DNA from: Methanolacinia paynteri
GTDB taxonomy: Archaea; Halobacteriota; Methanomicrobia; Methanomicrobiales; Methanomicrobiaceae
Assembly: GCF_000784355.1 (NCBI RefSeq)
Contig: NZ_AXDV01000005.1
Span: 1-45,835 of the forward strand
Reading direction: 5' to 3'
DNA length: 45,835 bases
Shown here piece by piece: positions 15,482 through 23,266 of this stretch; within the stretch, counting starts at the first letter, position 1; each line of letters starts with the position of its first letter. The notes beneath the pieces were generated by a model that was not told the DNA's origin, did not search any database, and saw nothing but the letters and a program-made list of their open reading frames with translations. The translations under genes and the position numbers were made by a program.

Positions 15482-15525
15482 AACCGCAAATGAAACAGTC
15501 GTTCCAGGCACTTTTTCATGAAAAA
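15482..15525 (+). repeat. Direct repeat with hairpin, copy 2
   Basis: Same unit as 14961-15004: AACCGCAAATGAAACAGTCG then TTCCAGGCACTTTTTCATGA. One stem base is changed (ACTTTTTCA at 15510-15518 opposite TGAAACAGT at 15491-15499). It lies inside the predicted long leader of the secreted-protein gene. Confidence 0.55.
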
Positions 15526-15774
15526 TCCAATCGCGATTTCAAAAGACCGGGTTCTCCAAAAATTGCCCGTGATAACTGCATCAGTCATTCGGATTGACCA
15601 GACAGGAACCCCTTCAAAAAAAGCGTGAACAAACGGGATGTTTCATCTCCAGACAGTCGGCAGCAAACTATTGGCTCAGCAAAAGAGGAAGCAAACATCC
15701 ACAAACTCACGCTTAACAGGGAAATCAGAGACGATTTTCCTCTCCAAAAAACTGAAACAAAGGTGAAATTAGAA

Positions 15775-16194
15775 ATGAAAACATTCAATTTCAGAAAACT
15801 CGGCATCATCTCCGTGATGATGCTTGTCGGTGCAATGGTCCTAGTTGGATCTGCGAGCGCTTCTACTGGCGATTGGAGTTACGCGACTGGCACTGGCTAT
15901 AAGGTAGGAGCTTACGGTGAGTACTCAAACTCTATTTATGGATTTATCTATGGAGGTTCAGCTGAAAGCACAGCAGGCTCTAAAGAACTAAAGGTAAATG
16001 CTAAAGTGTATAATACAGATGCTTCATCTAACCCGACATTGACAGATAGTGGATTCGGTACAATAATATCGACTACTGTGGCTTACTATAGCCATGATAA
16101 GACAGTTGATCTTCACGATTATAATCCATACACAGTGAATTATGGTAAGGTGGGTTCCGGCTATCATTCTGTAACTGATCATCCAGACCCATAA
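15775..16194 (+). CDS. Small secreted protein of unknown function (139 aa)
   Basis: The ATG at 15775 has AGGTGA at 15761-15766. The product starts with a classic signal peptide (MKTFNFRKLGIISVMMLVGA ... SASA), with cleavage probably after A29. The mature 110 residues are rich in Gly, Ser, Tyr and Thr and contain no cysteine, for example GDWSYATGTGYKVGAYGEY, IYGGSAESTAGSK and a histidine-rich tail (YYSHDKTVDLHDYNP, HSVTDHPDP). The Trp-Ser-Tyr-Gly pattern loosely recalls lactococcin-972-type bacteriocins, but that resemblance is weak. Set among ABC-2 transporters and surface lipoproteins, it could be an exported effector or a surface protein. An in-frame start at 15625 lacks a ribosome site. 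Confidence 0.65.
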   Translation: MKTFNFRKLGIISVMMLVGAMVLVGSASASTGDWSYATGTGYKVGAYGEYSNSIYGFIYGGSAESTAGSKELKVNAKVYNTDASSNPTLTDSGFGTIISTTVAYYSHDKTVDLHDYNPYTVNYGKVGSGYHSVTDHPDP

Positions 16195-16247
16195 TTGGAT
16201 TATCCGAATGGATAAACCAATTTTTTGTGATAAGCGGAGTATAAAAG

Positions 16248-17387
16248 ATGGATTCTAAAAAAAAGGTCATTGCGACAATTATTATAGGTATAACACTTGC
16301 AGCAATCATATTTTCAGGATGTACAGATAAAACAGCCGGTATAGAAGGAACAGACATCGTGACAAAACAGCCTGAAGAAACCGCCGTAAATCATGAAACT
16401 GAAAATACAACCATAACATCCGGTGAAAAATTATCCGAACCTGTTCAACTGCCGGGAACTTCAATAACAGAAAGAACACCGGTAACACCAAAGTATGATT
16501 CTGAAACAAAAGAACAACTCGTAAAAGAAGCCAAAAATGAAATCCTTCAGATTTTTCCCAATGCATATTCCTCGTCGCTCAATAATTATCACTGGGACTC
16601 GAGCCGTTCAGGATCATTCACCGTATCAGTAATCACCTTTGAAGGTGTGATTACAGATACAGACGAGCCTAGTAATATTTGTGAAATAGACTATGATCCT
16701 GAAAAAGGGCGTATTGTCTATTGGGAATATGATCATGAAGCTCCAATCCGGGATACAAGCGGAGACGAAATAATAAGTCACGAAGATGTCGACATAGAAG
16801 AGGATATAATTCCGATCTTTAAAAGAATGGTAGGGGAAGAAGAATACGAGAAAAACAATGGCAGTTACTATATATACACGGCGGACAGCAGTAACGATCC
16901 AATAACAACAATTGCAATCATACGTGAATCCTTCAAAGGGATTAGATCGTACATGGGCAAGGCACAGATCTACATTAACAGAGCAAACGGTGAGGGGTAT
17001 GTATATGGAGAAAATTTCAATGATGAAGAGTTCTTTGAAAAGTCTGTGACATTATCATCGATTCCTGAAATATCACTTGATGAGGCAAAATCAATTCTCG
17101 AAGCAAAACTGGACGAAGTATACTCCGATAATCCGCAGGAAGTTCAGTATGATCCGGACGAAGAGAATACAAACTGTCTGTTATGGCTTGATGCTAGTGC
17201 TTATATGAACATCGAAGACGGCTACCTGTTAAGCCCCATACCGCTTGCATGGGGGATCTCATATTCTACAAAAGAATCACGGGCTGAAAGTGATCATTAT
17301 GCGTTTGCAGCTATTGATGCAAACACCGGTGAAATACTCTCCATGCATAATAGCAAAATTGATATTCACGGTAAAAATTACGATTGA
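16248..17387 (+). CDS. PepSY-like lipoprotein, subfamily I, copy 3
   Basis: A 379-aa lipoprotein (lipobox IFSGC, C25) colinear with copies 1 and 2. It has KYDSETKEQLVKEAKNEILQ, SLNNYHWDSSRSGSF, ISLDEAKSILEAKLDEVYSD and the closing DANTGEILSM. It resembles copy 1 more than copy 2 in its second half (NTNCLLWLDASAYMNIEDGY versus NTNCLKWLDAEAYMDIENGY). The start follows CGGAG with about 9 bases between. It lies 53 bases after the secreted-protein gene, so the two may share a transcript. Confidence 0.75.
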   Translation: MDSKKKVIATIIIGITLAAIIFSGCTDKTAGIEGTDIVTKQPEETAVNHETENTTITSGEKLSEPVQLPGTSITERTPVTPKYDSETKEQLVKEAKNEILQIFPNAYSSSLNNYHWDSSRSGSFTVSVITFEGVITDTDEPSNICEIDYDPEKGRIVYWEYDHEAPIRDTSGDEIISHEDVDIEEDIIPIFKRMVGEEEYEKNNGSYYIYTADSSNDPITTIAIIRESFKGIRSYMGKAQIYINRANGEGYVYGENFNDEEFFEKSVTLSSIPEISLDEAKSILEAKLDEVYSDNPQEVQYDPDEENTNCLLWLDASAYMNIEDGYLLSPIPLAWGISYSTKESRAESDHYAFAAIDANTGEILSMHNSKIDIHGKNYD

Positions 17388-17486
17388 AATAAAAAACGCC
17401 AATATGGAAAAAAACCTTCACAAATAAAAGAGAGAGATTTCTATACTTCCAAGGATTCTATCTCTTTTTTGCAGGATTGAAATAAT

Positions 17487-17512
17487 GTGTAGAAGATCGT
17501 TCAATAAGACGT
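17487..17512 (+). promoter_or_regulatory. Island element, copy D
   Basis: GTGTAGAAGATCGTTCAA (17487-17504) followed by TAAGACGT. One change (A for C) breaks the left half of the palindrome. It is followed by TTTAAAGAATCAT, which is conserved in other copies. It is upstream of ABC module 1. Confidence 0.65.
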
Positions 17513-17622
17513 TTAAAGAATCATCTGTAATTTTTACTAGTAATCATATGAAAAAACATCCTTCAATGAAGGGATATTTCAGATAACCGGAATCCGGGCA
17601 AATTAATAAAATCAACCTTTGC

Positions 17623-17632
17623 CACATAAATC
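17623..17632 (+). promoter_or_regulatory. Shared CACATAAATC box before ABC ATPase 1
   Basis: The same ten bases occur at 23200, 24527 and 27172, each 60-95 bases before a start codon and usually followed by CTTATT-like sequence. Position and composition fit a TATA-type promoter box. Confidence 0.45.
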
Positions 17633-17715
17633 ACTTATTGAATAGTTCAGAAAATGTTAGCTCACCACACAAGAGAACCCTAAACGATCAAATTAAATCG
17701 TAAATGGGGGTAAAA

Positions 17716-18639
17716 ATGATATTTACAAAAAACCTCACCAAAGAATACAACGGAAAAAACGCGGTCGACAACCTCAACCTCGAAGTCGGAGACGGAGAAG
17801 TCTTCGGGTTCCTCGGCCCCAACGGGGCAGGAAAAAGCACGACCATCCTGATGCTCACCGGGATGATCGAACCTACATCCGGGACATGCACAATCGAAGG
17901 AGTAAACGTCGCACTAAATCCGCTCAAGGGAAAAGAGATCCTCGGGTACCTCCCGGAGGATGTCGGGTTCTACAGGAATCTCACCGGGTACGAGAACCTC
18001 GACTACCTCGGAAAATTCTACCCCATAGAAAAAAGCGAGAGGGAAGATCGGATCGAGAGACTCTTAAAAAGCGTCAGGCTCAACAGCGTCACACAGAAAG
18101 TCGGCGAGTACTCGAGGGGAATGAACCAGAGACTCGGGCTCGCCCTTGCACTTTTAAACGACCCGAAGGTCGTGATCCTTGACGAACCGACCGCAAACCT
18201 GGACCCGGAAGGAGTACTCAGGTACAGGGAGATCATAAAAGAGCTTGAAAAAGAAGGCAAAACAGTCCTCATATGCTCCCATATCCTCTCCGAAGTCCGG
18301 GCGGTCTGCACGACACTCGGCATAATATCCCAGGGAAGACTCGTTGCAAAAGGGTCCGTCGAAGAGGTCGAAGACGAACTCATCAGGCAGAGCGGAACGA
18401 GGCAGAAGATCGTTGTCAAATCCATAAACCCGGAACTTTACGAAGAGATCGAATCGATCAAAAACCCCGACATCCTTGAAATAGAAAGGACAAAGGACGG
18501 GATCGAGATCTCCGTCGAAAGTGACATCAGGCCACTTCTTGCAGAAAAACTGAAAGATCACTGCTCCGGTATAACCGAGATGTACCTCGACCGCCCCGGA
18601 CTTGAAGATTTATTCCTCAAGGTTTACAGGAGGGAATAG
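17716..18639 (+). CDS. ABC transporter ATP-binding protein, module 1
   Basis: This 307-aa ATPase energises an ABC-2 type transporter. Walker A is GPNGAGKSTT (about residues 34-43), the signature YSRGMNQR and Walker B VVILDEPTANLDP are intact, and the H-loop is in ICSHILSEV. The C-terminal 80 residues (IRQSGTRQKIV ... FLKVYRRE) are the extension typical of the NatA/CcmA-like group. I chose ATG 17716, which puts GGGGG at ideal distance and matches the second copy; an ATG at 17704 includes the ribosome site itself. By eye it differs from the module 2 ATPase at only 12 of 307 residues. Three bases separate it from the first permease. Confidence 0.92.
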   Translation: MIFTKNLTKEYNGKNAVDNLNLEVGDGEVFGFLGPNGAGKSTTILMLTGMIEPTSGTCTIEGVNVALNPLKGKEILGYLPEDVGFYRNLTGYENLDYLGKFYPIEKSEREDRIERLLKSVRLNSVTQKVGEYSRGMNQRLGLALALLNDPKVVILDEPTANLDPEGVLRYREIIKELEKEGKTVLICSHILSEVRAVCTTLGIISQGRLVAKGSVEEVEDELIRQSGTRQKIVVKSINPELYEEIESIKNPDILEIERTKDGIEISVESDIRPLLAEKLKDHCSGITEMYLDRPGLEDLFLKVYRRE

Positions 18640-18642
18640 AGA

Positions 18643-19647
18643 TTGGATCTTGCAAGACTTGCAATAATTTCGCAAAAAGAATTCTCCGATCATATCAGGA
18701 GCAGAAGGCTCATATTCATCCTGATAATATTCTGCCTTATCCTGGGCATTAAAGCGGCAAACGGTGTAGCAGATTACAACGAATCGCTTGAAGCATATAA
18801 GTCAGGAACAGGCTCTCTGGTGATCTTCCTTCCTTCAGCAGTGGAGGTCTTTTCTGAGATCGTAAATGCGATTGGCTCAGAAGGATTTGGTTTAATAGTG
18901 GGCCTGGCACTTGGCTTCGATCTTCTATCAGGGGAAAAGGAAGGCAGAACATTAAAGACCATACTATCCCGGCCAATTTATCGTGACGAACTCATAAACG
19001 GGAAGGCCATCGGCGGAATTGCAGCTCTTATTTTAATCTCGGCCACAGGATTTTTTATAGTCCTCGCGGTTATGCTCGTGCTTGGAATTGTGCCGGATTT
19101 TGATGAATTGTTTGGGATAGGGATTCTCTGGATTCTGACGCTCCTGTTTATGATAACGGCATTTTCACTTGCACTGATGACCTCGGTCATCACAAAAACC
19201 AGCAGTAATTCCCTGATCCTTTCGCTTGCCATCATCTTCCTGATATTATTCGTCCTGCCTTTGGGAGTGAACAATATTGCAACAGAATTATTAATCGGCC
19301 AACCACCGTTGCCTTCATCTGATTCATTTAGCTCTGGCATGTATGAATATCAGGAAAAACAGAAAGAATACTACGATGAAAAAAATGCCATTATCGACCT
19401 GTCTACATCAATATCCATAAAAGAGGTATACGAAGATATTACACTCCCTATTGTTGCACCGTCCTCTTATCAGATAAGTATGAATTTGAGAAATTCAAAC
19501 GATCCCTTCAGCTCTGCCACGTCTGAAAAACCAGGCGTGTGGTCACTTGTCAGCGATCAATTTGGAAAACTCATCATATTCATAATGTGGCCTGTTATCT
19601 TCTTCGGAATTGCCTATGTCAGGTTCATGAGGTTGGATCTGAGATAA
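18643..19647 (+). CDS. ABC-2 type permease 1, module 1
   Basis: This 334-aa membrane protein has about six helices: one near the N-terminus, the rest from residue 85 on. It carries the motif GFDLLSGEKEGRTLKTILSR followed by YRDELINGKAIGG, typical of NosY-like ABC-2 permeases, and ends in FFGIAYVRFMRLDLR. A large outside loop (about residues 220-300) separates the last two helices. The start is TTG 18643, supported by GGAGGG just upstream and by the same TTG start in the module 2 homologue. It pairs with permease 2 to form the channel. Substrate unknown. Confidence 0.88.
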   Translation: MDLARLAIISQKEFSDHIRSRRLIFILIIFCLILGIKAANGVADYNESLEAYKSGTGSLVIFLPSAVEVFSEIVNAIGSEGFGLIVGLALGFDLLSGEKEGRTLKTILSRPIYRDELINGKAIGGIAALILISATGFFIVLAVMLVLGIVPDFDELFGIGILWILTLLFMITAFSLALMTSVITKTSSNSLILSLAIIFLILFVLPLGVNNIATELLIGQPPLPSSDSFSSGMYEYQEKQKEYYDEKNAIIDLSTSISIKEVYEDITLPIVAPSSYQISMNLRNSNDPFSSATSEKPGVWSLVSDQFGKLIIFIMWPVIFFGIAYVRFMRLDLR

Positions 19648-19667
19648 CGCAGGGGGGAATTATCAAA

Positions 19668-20663
19668 ATGGATTTTAGCAGAATTAAACTGATTGCAATA
19701 AAAGAAGCACAGGATCATATCACGAGTCTTCGTTTTCTCGGGCTGTTGTTCCTCCTGATTGCATTATGTACAATTCAGGTTTTATCGGAAATAGAGAATT
19801 ATTATTACTTAATTGAATATTATAGCAATGCACCTTTTCTTGCCGCAGATCGAATATATGTTCTTTCAGATCTGCCTTATTCGATCAATATCTTTACAGG
19901 GATAAGCAATTCCATAGATATCGGGGTGTACGGACCAATTATTGCGATTGCACTAGGCTTCGATCTTATAACAAAAGAAAGGGAAGCAGGCACATTAAAA
20001 ACTATGCTGTCGGTTCCCGTATACAGGGACGAGGTCATAAACGGAAAAGTGCTCGGGGGTATTATCGTAATAATAATCGCTGTAACTGTTCTTTTTGCTC
20101 TTGAATTTGCACTCCTTTTATTAAGCTCGATTGTCCCCGGAATAAGTGAGTTGGGTTATTTTTTTGCATTCTGGGTGATTACAATCCTGTATTTGTCCGG
20201 GATTTTCATAATGTCCGTAATGATCTCGACTGTTTCAAAGTCAAGCGGAATGTCGCTTATTTTTTCAGTTCTCACATTTCTGGTCCTGATAAACCTGATA
20301 TTTACGATCGGGAACTTTACTTCAGATTACGTCCTTTCCGATCCTATTGGCGAATATAAAAATCCTGATGAGAATGATCACGACTTATATGAAATGTCGG
20401 TGGTTTACAATGAAAACAAGGAGACTATCCACCGTATTGCTTCTTATCTCTCCTTCAGGATGAATTATTATGAGATATCAAGTGTTTTATTAAGACCGCA
20501 AGAGCTGTTGGAATTTGAGGATGTGGAAAGTTACGACAGAACTCTGCCCCCTGTGGGAGAAGTGCTTGCTTCCATGTGGGGTTATATTCTCTTCCTGGTT
20601 GCATACCCTATTGTCTTTTTCGGAATAGCATACGTGAAATTCATGAGGATGGATCTCAGGTGA
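19668..20663 (+). CDS. ABC-2 type permease 2, module 1
   Basis: This 331-aa permease shares the layout of the preceding one: an N-terminal helix, GFDLITKEREAGTLKTMLS, YRDEVINGKVLGG, a large loop, and the C-terminal FFGIAYVKFMRMDLR. It begins at ATG 19668 behind AGGGGGG. An earlier in-frame start would overlap permease 1 and has no ribosome site. Its last 102 bases are 99/102 identical to the remnant at 14760-14861. Two permeases plus one ATPase suggest a heterodimeric pore. Whether it exports a peptide, a lipid or an ion cannot be told. Confidence 0.88.
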   Translation: MDFSRIKLIAIKEAQDHITSLRFLGLLFLLIALCTIQVLSEIENYYYLIEYYSNAPFLAADRIYVLSDLPYSINIFTGISNSIDIGVYGPIIAIALGFDLITKEREAGTLKTMLSVPVYRDEVINGKVLGGIIVIIIAVTVLFALEFALLLLSSIVPGISELGYFFAFWVITILYLSGIFIMSVMISTVSKSSGMSLIFSVLTFLVLINLIFTIGNFTSDYVLSDPIGEYKNPDENDHDLYEMSVVYNENKETIHRIASYLSFRMNYYEISSVLLRPQELLEFEDVESYDRTLPPVGEVLASMWGYILFLVAYPIVFFGIAYVKFMRMDLR

Positions 20664-20719
20664 CTGCGATATGAAGAATCAAATTCAAAATGCAACAGAG
20701 TAGCCATTCACAGAAAAAA

Positions 20720-20757
20720 TGAATCACCCGGGAGTGATTCACCTCAGCCTTTTTTTA
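20720..20757 (+). terminator. Hairpin terminator of ABC module 1
   Basis: A perfect 8-bp stem, TGAATCAC (20720-20727) and GTGATTCA (20734-20741), with loop CCGGGA, is followed by a T run near 20750-20757. Confidence 0.65.
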
Positions 20758-20891
20758 AAGTTTGCAATACGCACAAGTTAGATCTGCAGATCGTTTTTCC
20801 GCCCGCCCGGTCCGTCAACGAAGAAATATTCGTATCGGCTTATCGGGGAGAATTCACAGTCGATAAGAAAACGAAATGATAAAACCTGCAC

Positions 20892-20975
20892 ATGTAACAA
20901 ATAGTTACATAGAATCCGCCGGCATGTAACAGATCGTAACAGTTATTGATTCTCCCCGCTACAATATGTAACATG
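20892..20975 (+). promoter_or_regulatory. TGTAAC operator cluster at the RHH-like gene
   Basis: ATGTAAC (20892-20898), AAATA and GTTACAT (20904-20910) form a perfect 7-bp inverted repeat. Further ATGTAAC copies lie at 20924-20930 and 20966-20972, with GTAAC at 20936-20940. The last full copy abuts the start codon. Such spaced half-sites are what an autoregulating RHH repressor would bind; that the neighbouring gene binds here is inference. Confidence 0.6.
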
Positions 20976-21155
20976 TCGAAGGTAATCCGGATAGACGAGG
21001 ATTCGATAGAGATTGCGATGAAATACGGAAAGTCGATAAGCGAGGGGATCAGGACGATGGACAAGATGATTCACAACAGCAGCAGGAATACGATCGACGC
21101 CGAGGACATCAGGAGAGTAGTAAGGGAAGAGCTTGAATCCTTCGGGAGATACTGA
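20973..21155 (+). CDS. Ribbon-helix-helix-like small DNA-binding protein
   Basis: The 60-aa product MSKVIRIDEDSIEIAMKYGK ... fits the RHH fold: a short N-terminal strand (KVIRID), helix A (DSIEIAMKYG), a turn, then helix B (SISEGIRTMDKMI), with a helical tail (DAEDIRRVVREEL). RHH dimers bind DNA through the N-terminal strand, and many are antitoxins that repress their own operon. The ATG at 20973 directly follows an ATGTAAC half-site, in line with autoregulation. An upstream TTG at 20946 would add nine residues before the strand and was rejected. The downstream gene starts 2 bases after its stop. Confidence 0.65.
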   Translation: MSKVIRIDEDSIEIAMKYGKSISEGIRTMDKMIHNSSRNTIDAEDIRRVVREELESFGRY

Positions 21156-21157
21156 GT

Positions 21158-22435
21158 TTGAGCCACGAATTAAAAATCTCGATCGGTCCCTCCCACTTCC
21201 GCTACAGAATCTGCGAGCGGATGAAAGAGATCGGAAACTCCGTATACTATCACGAGATCCTCGGGAACCCGGAAATCGTCCTGTTCCATATAAAATATAA
21301 AGGCAAAAATCCCGAAAGAAGGATCATGGAGATCATAAAAGAGGCTTCCCCGGGATTTTTCTATCTCCCGTACGTGATAAACGGTTACGTGAAACAAACA
21401 CCGGATAAAAGATACGGACTATCGCTTCAGGTGCAGGCGTCCGGGGAGATCTGCGAACTGTGCACGGAACTGGAAAGACTTCTCATTTCGGAAAAATTCG
21501 AATTCAGGAGTATGATGACCGGCAGCAACATACTCTATATCCCGGTGATCGAATACTCCGGCATAATAGATGCCGAAATTATCCACAGGCATGCATCGCA
21601 AAAAAACAACGGCATCGTCACCCGGCTCCTGTCACGGGCAGGGAAAACCCCGCAGTACAGGATCAGGGACTTCATCCTGCCTGCGGAGAGCATTCACATC
21701 GAACTCTCGGACGAAAACGGTCTCCGGAAGACCTACGATCTCGTCAGGAAAAGATGGTCCGACAAAAATCCGACGGGCAGCAGGTCGGGAGACGGCTTCG
21801 AAGGATTCCGGAGACTGAGAAATTACGAATCCGGCGAGACGGCATTTTCAGAAAAAGACGAGATCTATCTTCTCTCAGATCTCCACCTGGGCCACAGCGA
21901 CATAATCTGGGGCGCCGCACGCCCATATCCGCCCGGCGATTGGAAACGAATGGACAAAGTGCTCATCAATAACTGGAACAACATCATCAAACCTTCCGAT
22001 ACGGTATATTATCTCGGCGACCTCACCTACAATCTCGACCGCAGAACCTGCGATTACTACCTCTCCAAACTCAACGGGAATATCGAATTTATAAAGGGAA
22101 ACCATGACGGATCTATGGAAGGTCTGCCGGAGCAGATGACGATAAGTTATTCCGGGCGGGATTTTCTGCTTGTCCACGACCCCAAGTCCAGGCCCGAAGG
22201 TTATCACGGGTGGACGATCCACGGGCATGTCCACAACAGCAGGATTTCGGATTATCCTTTCATCGATTTTACGAACAAAACCATAAATGTCTGCTGCGAA
22301 CTGACCGGTTATCACCCGATTAAACTCGGGGAGATTAGTGGTTTGATTGATTTGTATGAAAAAGGGGAGATCAGTGCAGAAAGTTTTTTGCTGTACGAGG
22401 ATTTTTTGAAAATTTGTAAGGGCATTAGCCCCTGA
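21158..22435 (+). CDS. 2H-like domain fused to a metallophosphoesterase
   Basis: A 425-aa protein starts at TTG 21158, with GGGAGA upstream and 2 bases after the RHH-like gene. About residues 240-400 form a calcineurin-type phosphoesterase with every metal motif: DLHLGH, GDLTYN, GNHDG, VHDP and GHVH. About residues 25-205 look like the 2H phosphoesterase (LigT) fold: VLFHIKYKG sits where the first H-x-T motif would be, but the second is replaced (NILYIPVIEYSG) and the last strand reads SIHIELSDENG. The first domain may therefore bind RNA or nucleotides without cutting. The last codons (KGISP, stop) lie inside a dispersed repeat, so the original C-terminus may differ. A role in RNA or nucleotide processing is inferred. 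Confidence 0.75.
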   Translation: MSHELKISIGPSHFRYRICERMKEIGNSVYYHEILGNPEIVLFHIKYKGKNPERRIMEIIKEASPGFFYLPYVINGYVKQTPDKRYGLSLQVQASGEICELCTELERLLISEKFEFRSMMTGSNILYIPVIEYSGIIDAEIIHRHASQKNNGIVTRLLSRAGKTPQYRIRDFILPAESIHIELSDENGLRKTYDLVRKRWSDKNPTGSRSGDGFEGFRRLRNYESGETAFSEKDEIYLLSDLHLGHSDIIWGAARPYPPGDWKRMDKVLINNWNNIIKPSDTVYYLGDLTYNLDRRTCDYYLSKLNGNIEFIKGNHDGSMEGLPEQMTISYSGRDFLLVHDPKSRPEGYHGWTIHGHVHNSRISDYPFIDFTNKTINVCCELTGYHPIKLGEISGLIDLYEKGEISAESFLLYEDFLKICKGISP

Positions 22436-22651
22436 CGGGGCAGCCCTATGCTCAGTTCGCTACGCGAACTTTCGCAATCGTGATAACCCGGCCTGGACGC
22501 TACCCAGCCGGGTAGCCTCGGCCGGGAGAGAGATCTGTCGTAAACGTAAAGTAAGTTAAAAAAACATCAGGAGATCATCCGAGATTATCAGATAATAAAG
22601 ATTTCGCGGAGCGGGAGGGATGCTCGTCCATCCCGACTGCGACTTATCGCC
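22421..22651 (+). repeat. Dispersed repeat, copy 1
   Basis: This copy starts GGGCATTAGCCCCTGACGGG, continues through CTCAGTTCGCTACGCGAAC and AGCCGGGTAGCC, and ends with GGAGCGGGAGGGATGCTCG ... ATCGCC (22609-22651). It is colinear with 31359-31541, apart from about 45 extra bases here before the last segment. Its first bases form the last codons and stop of the phosphoesterase gene. It contains several small palindromes, for example GTTCGCTACGCGAAC. Confidence 0.75.
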
Positions 22652-22666
22652 ATGAAGGGGAGGGTC

Positions 22667-22696
22667 ACAGGGAGGGGGAATCTTCCCCCTCCCTGT
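22667..22696 (+). terminator. Fourteen-bp inverted repeat, terminator-like
   Basis: ACAGGGAGGGGGAA (22667-22680) and TTCCCCCTCCCTGT (22683-22696) pair perfectly around 2 bases. Similar hairpins accompany the repeats at 45543 and 45723. It is followed by AT-rich DNA with a T7 run near 22720. Confidence 0.6.
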
Positions 22697-22801
22697 ATTA
22701 TTTAGATTTAGAAATCCTTTTTTTGGAAATTTATAGAGGCAAAACCCCCCAAATTAAAAAAACGCTGTATATAAATTAATTAAAAAAAACTGTTGTGTGT
22801 A

Positions 22802-23050
22802 TCATATTAAACCAGCCTCCTTCATGTCTTTAGATACCTCAACCAACTTCTCCAACTTCCTGTTCGCATCGGATAACTCAGGTATTGCCTTGCTCAAAGG
22901 CCATCTAAGCAACTTAAAAGTGTTTTCCTCAAAATCAGATTCGTGCTTTACAATATCATCATTAACTTCCAGGATCTGCTCCATAGCCCTTTTAAATTTT
23001 GCCGCCGTTTTTTCAATATCCAGTTTTTCAGTGCTAATATCCAGTCCCAT
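22802..23050 (-). CDS. Small helical protein of unknown function (82 aa)
   Basis: Not recognised. The product (MGLDISTEKLDIEKTAAKFK ...) is charged, contains no cysteine, and is predicted almost wholly helical with heptad-like spacing (FKRAMEQILEVNDDI, DANRKLEKLVEVSKDMKE), so it may form a coiled coil. No strong ribosome site is visible. A competing plus-strand frame over the same bases is serine/phenylalanine-rich, as expected for the complement of a helical gene. That favours the minus strand. Confidence 0.5.
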   Translation of the reverse strand: MGLDISTEKLDIEKTAAKFKRAMEQILEVNDDIVKHESDFEENTFKLLRWPLSKAIPELSDANRKLEKLVEVSKDMKEAGLI

Positions 23051-23199
23051 TGTCCATCAATCCATTCAGTTATTTTTCTAATTGTCCGGGATACTCCATA
23101 AATATTGGCGACTTTGATCCGGGAAATCCTTCAACCTGAAAATTTCATAAAATGAACCGGTTACCAAATTTCGTTTTGGGAATAAAAAACGACATTCAT

Positions 23200-23209
23200 C
23201 ACATAAATC
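23200..23209 (+). promoter_or_regulatory. Shared CACATAAATC box before lipoprotein 4
   Basis: It lies 58 bases before the start codon within a segment (about 23181-23266) repeated almost exactly at 24508-24593, including GAATAAAAAACGACATTCAT. Confidence 0.45.
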
Positions 23210-23266
23210 CCTTATTAAGAAATTTGAAAATCATTAATTCATCCAATATTCCGGACAGGTGATTTA

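Larger units (their letters stand above)
14862..15774. other. Long non-coding region between permease remnant and secreted-protein gene
   Basis: About 0.9 kb shows no convincing gene. Its left part resembles the DNA downstream of 20663: a shared TTCACAGAAAA at about 14915, and TGCAATACGCAC at about 15140 versus about 20763. The stretch of roughly 200 bases between those two points is absent near 20.7 kb. It also holds two copies of a hairpin repeat and promoter copy C. Open frames here lack ribosome sites and coding character. Confidence 0.5.
17388..17715. other. Regulatory region upstream of ABC module 1
   Basis: These 328 bases hold island element copy D and a second conserved stretch with CACATAAATC at 17623-17632. 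Most of the region is alignable with 27000-27262 ahead of ABC module 2, including TCAGATAA and GGGCAAA blocks. A T run at 17465-17470 may end the lipoprotein transcript. Confidence 0.5.

Noticed and set aside
15131-15597. Two short plus-strand frames in the long non-coding region
   Set aside because: They cross promoter copy C and the hairpin repeat, and lack ribosome sites and coding character.
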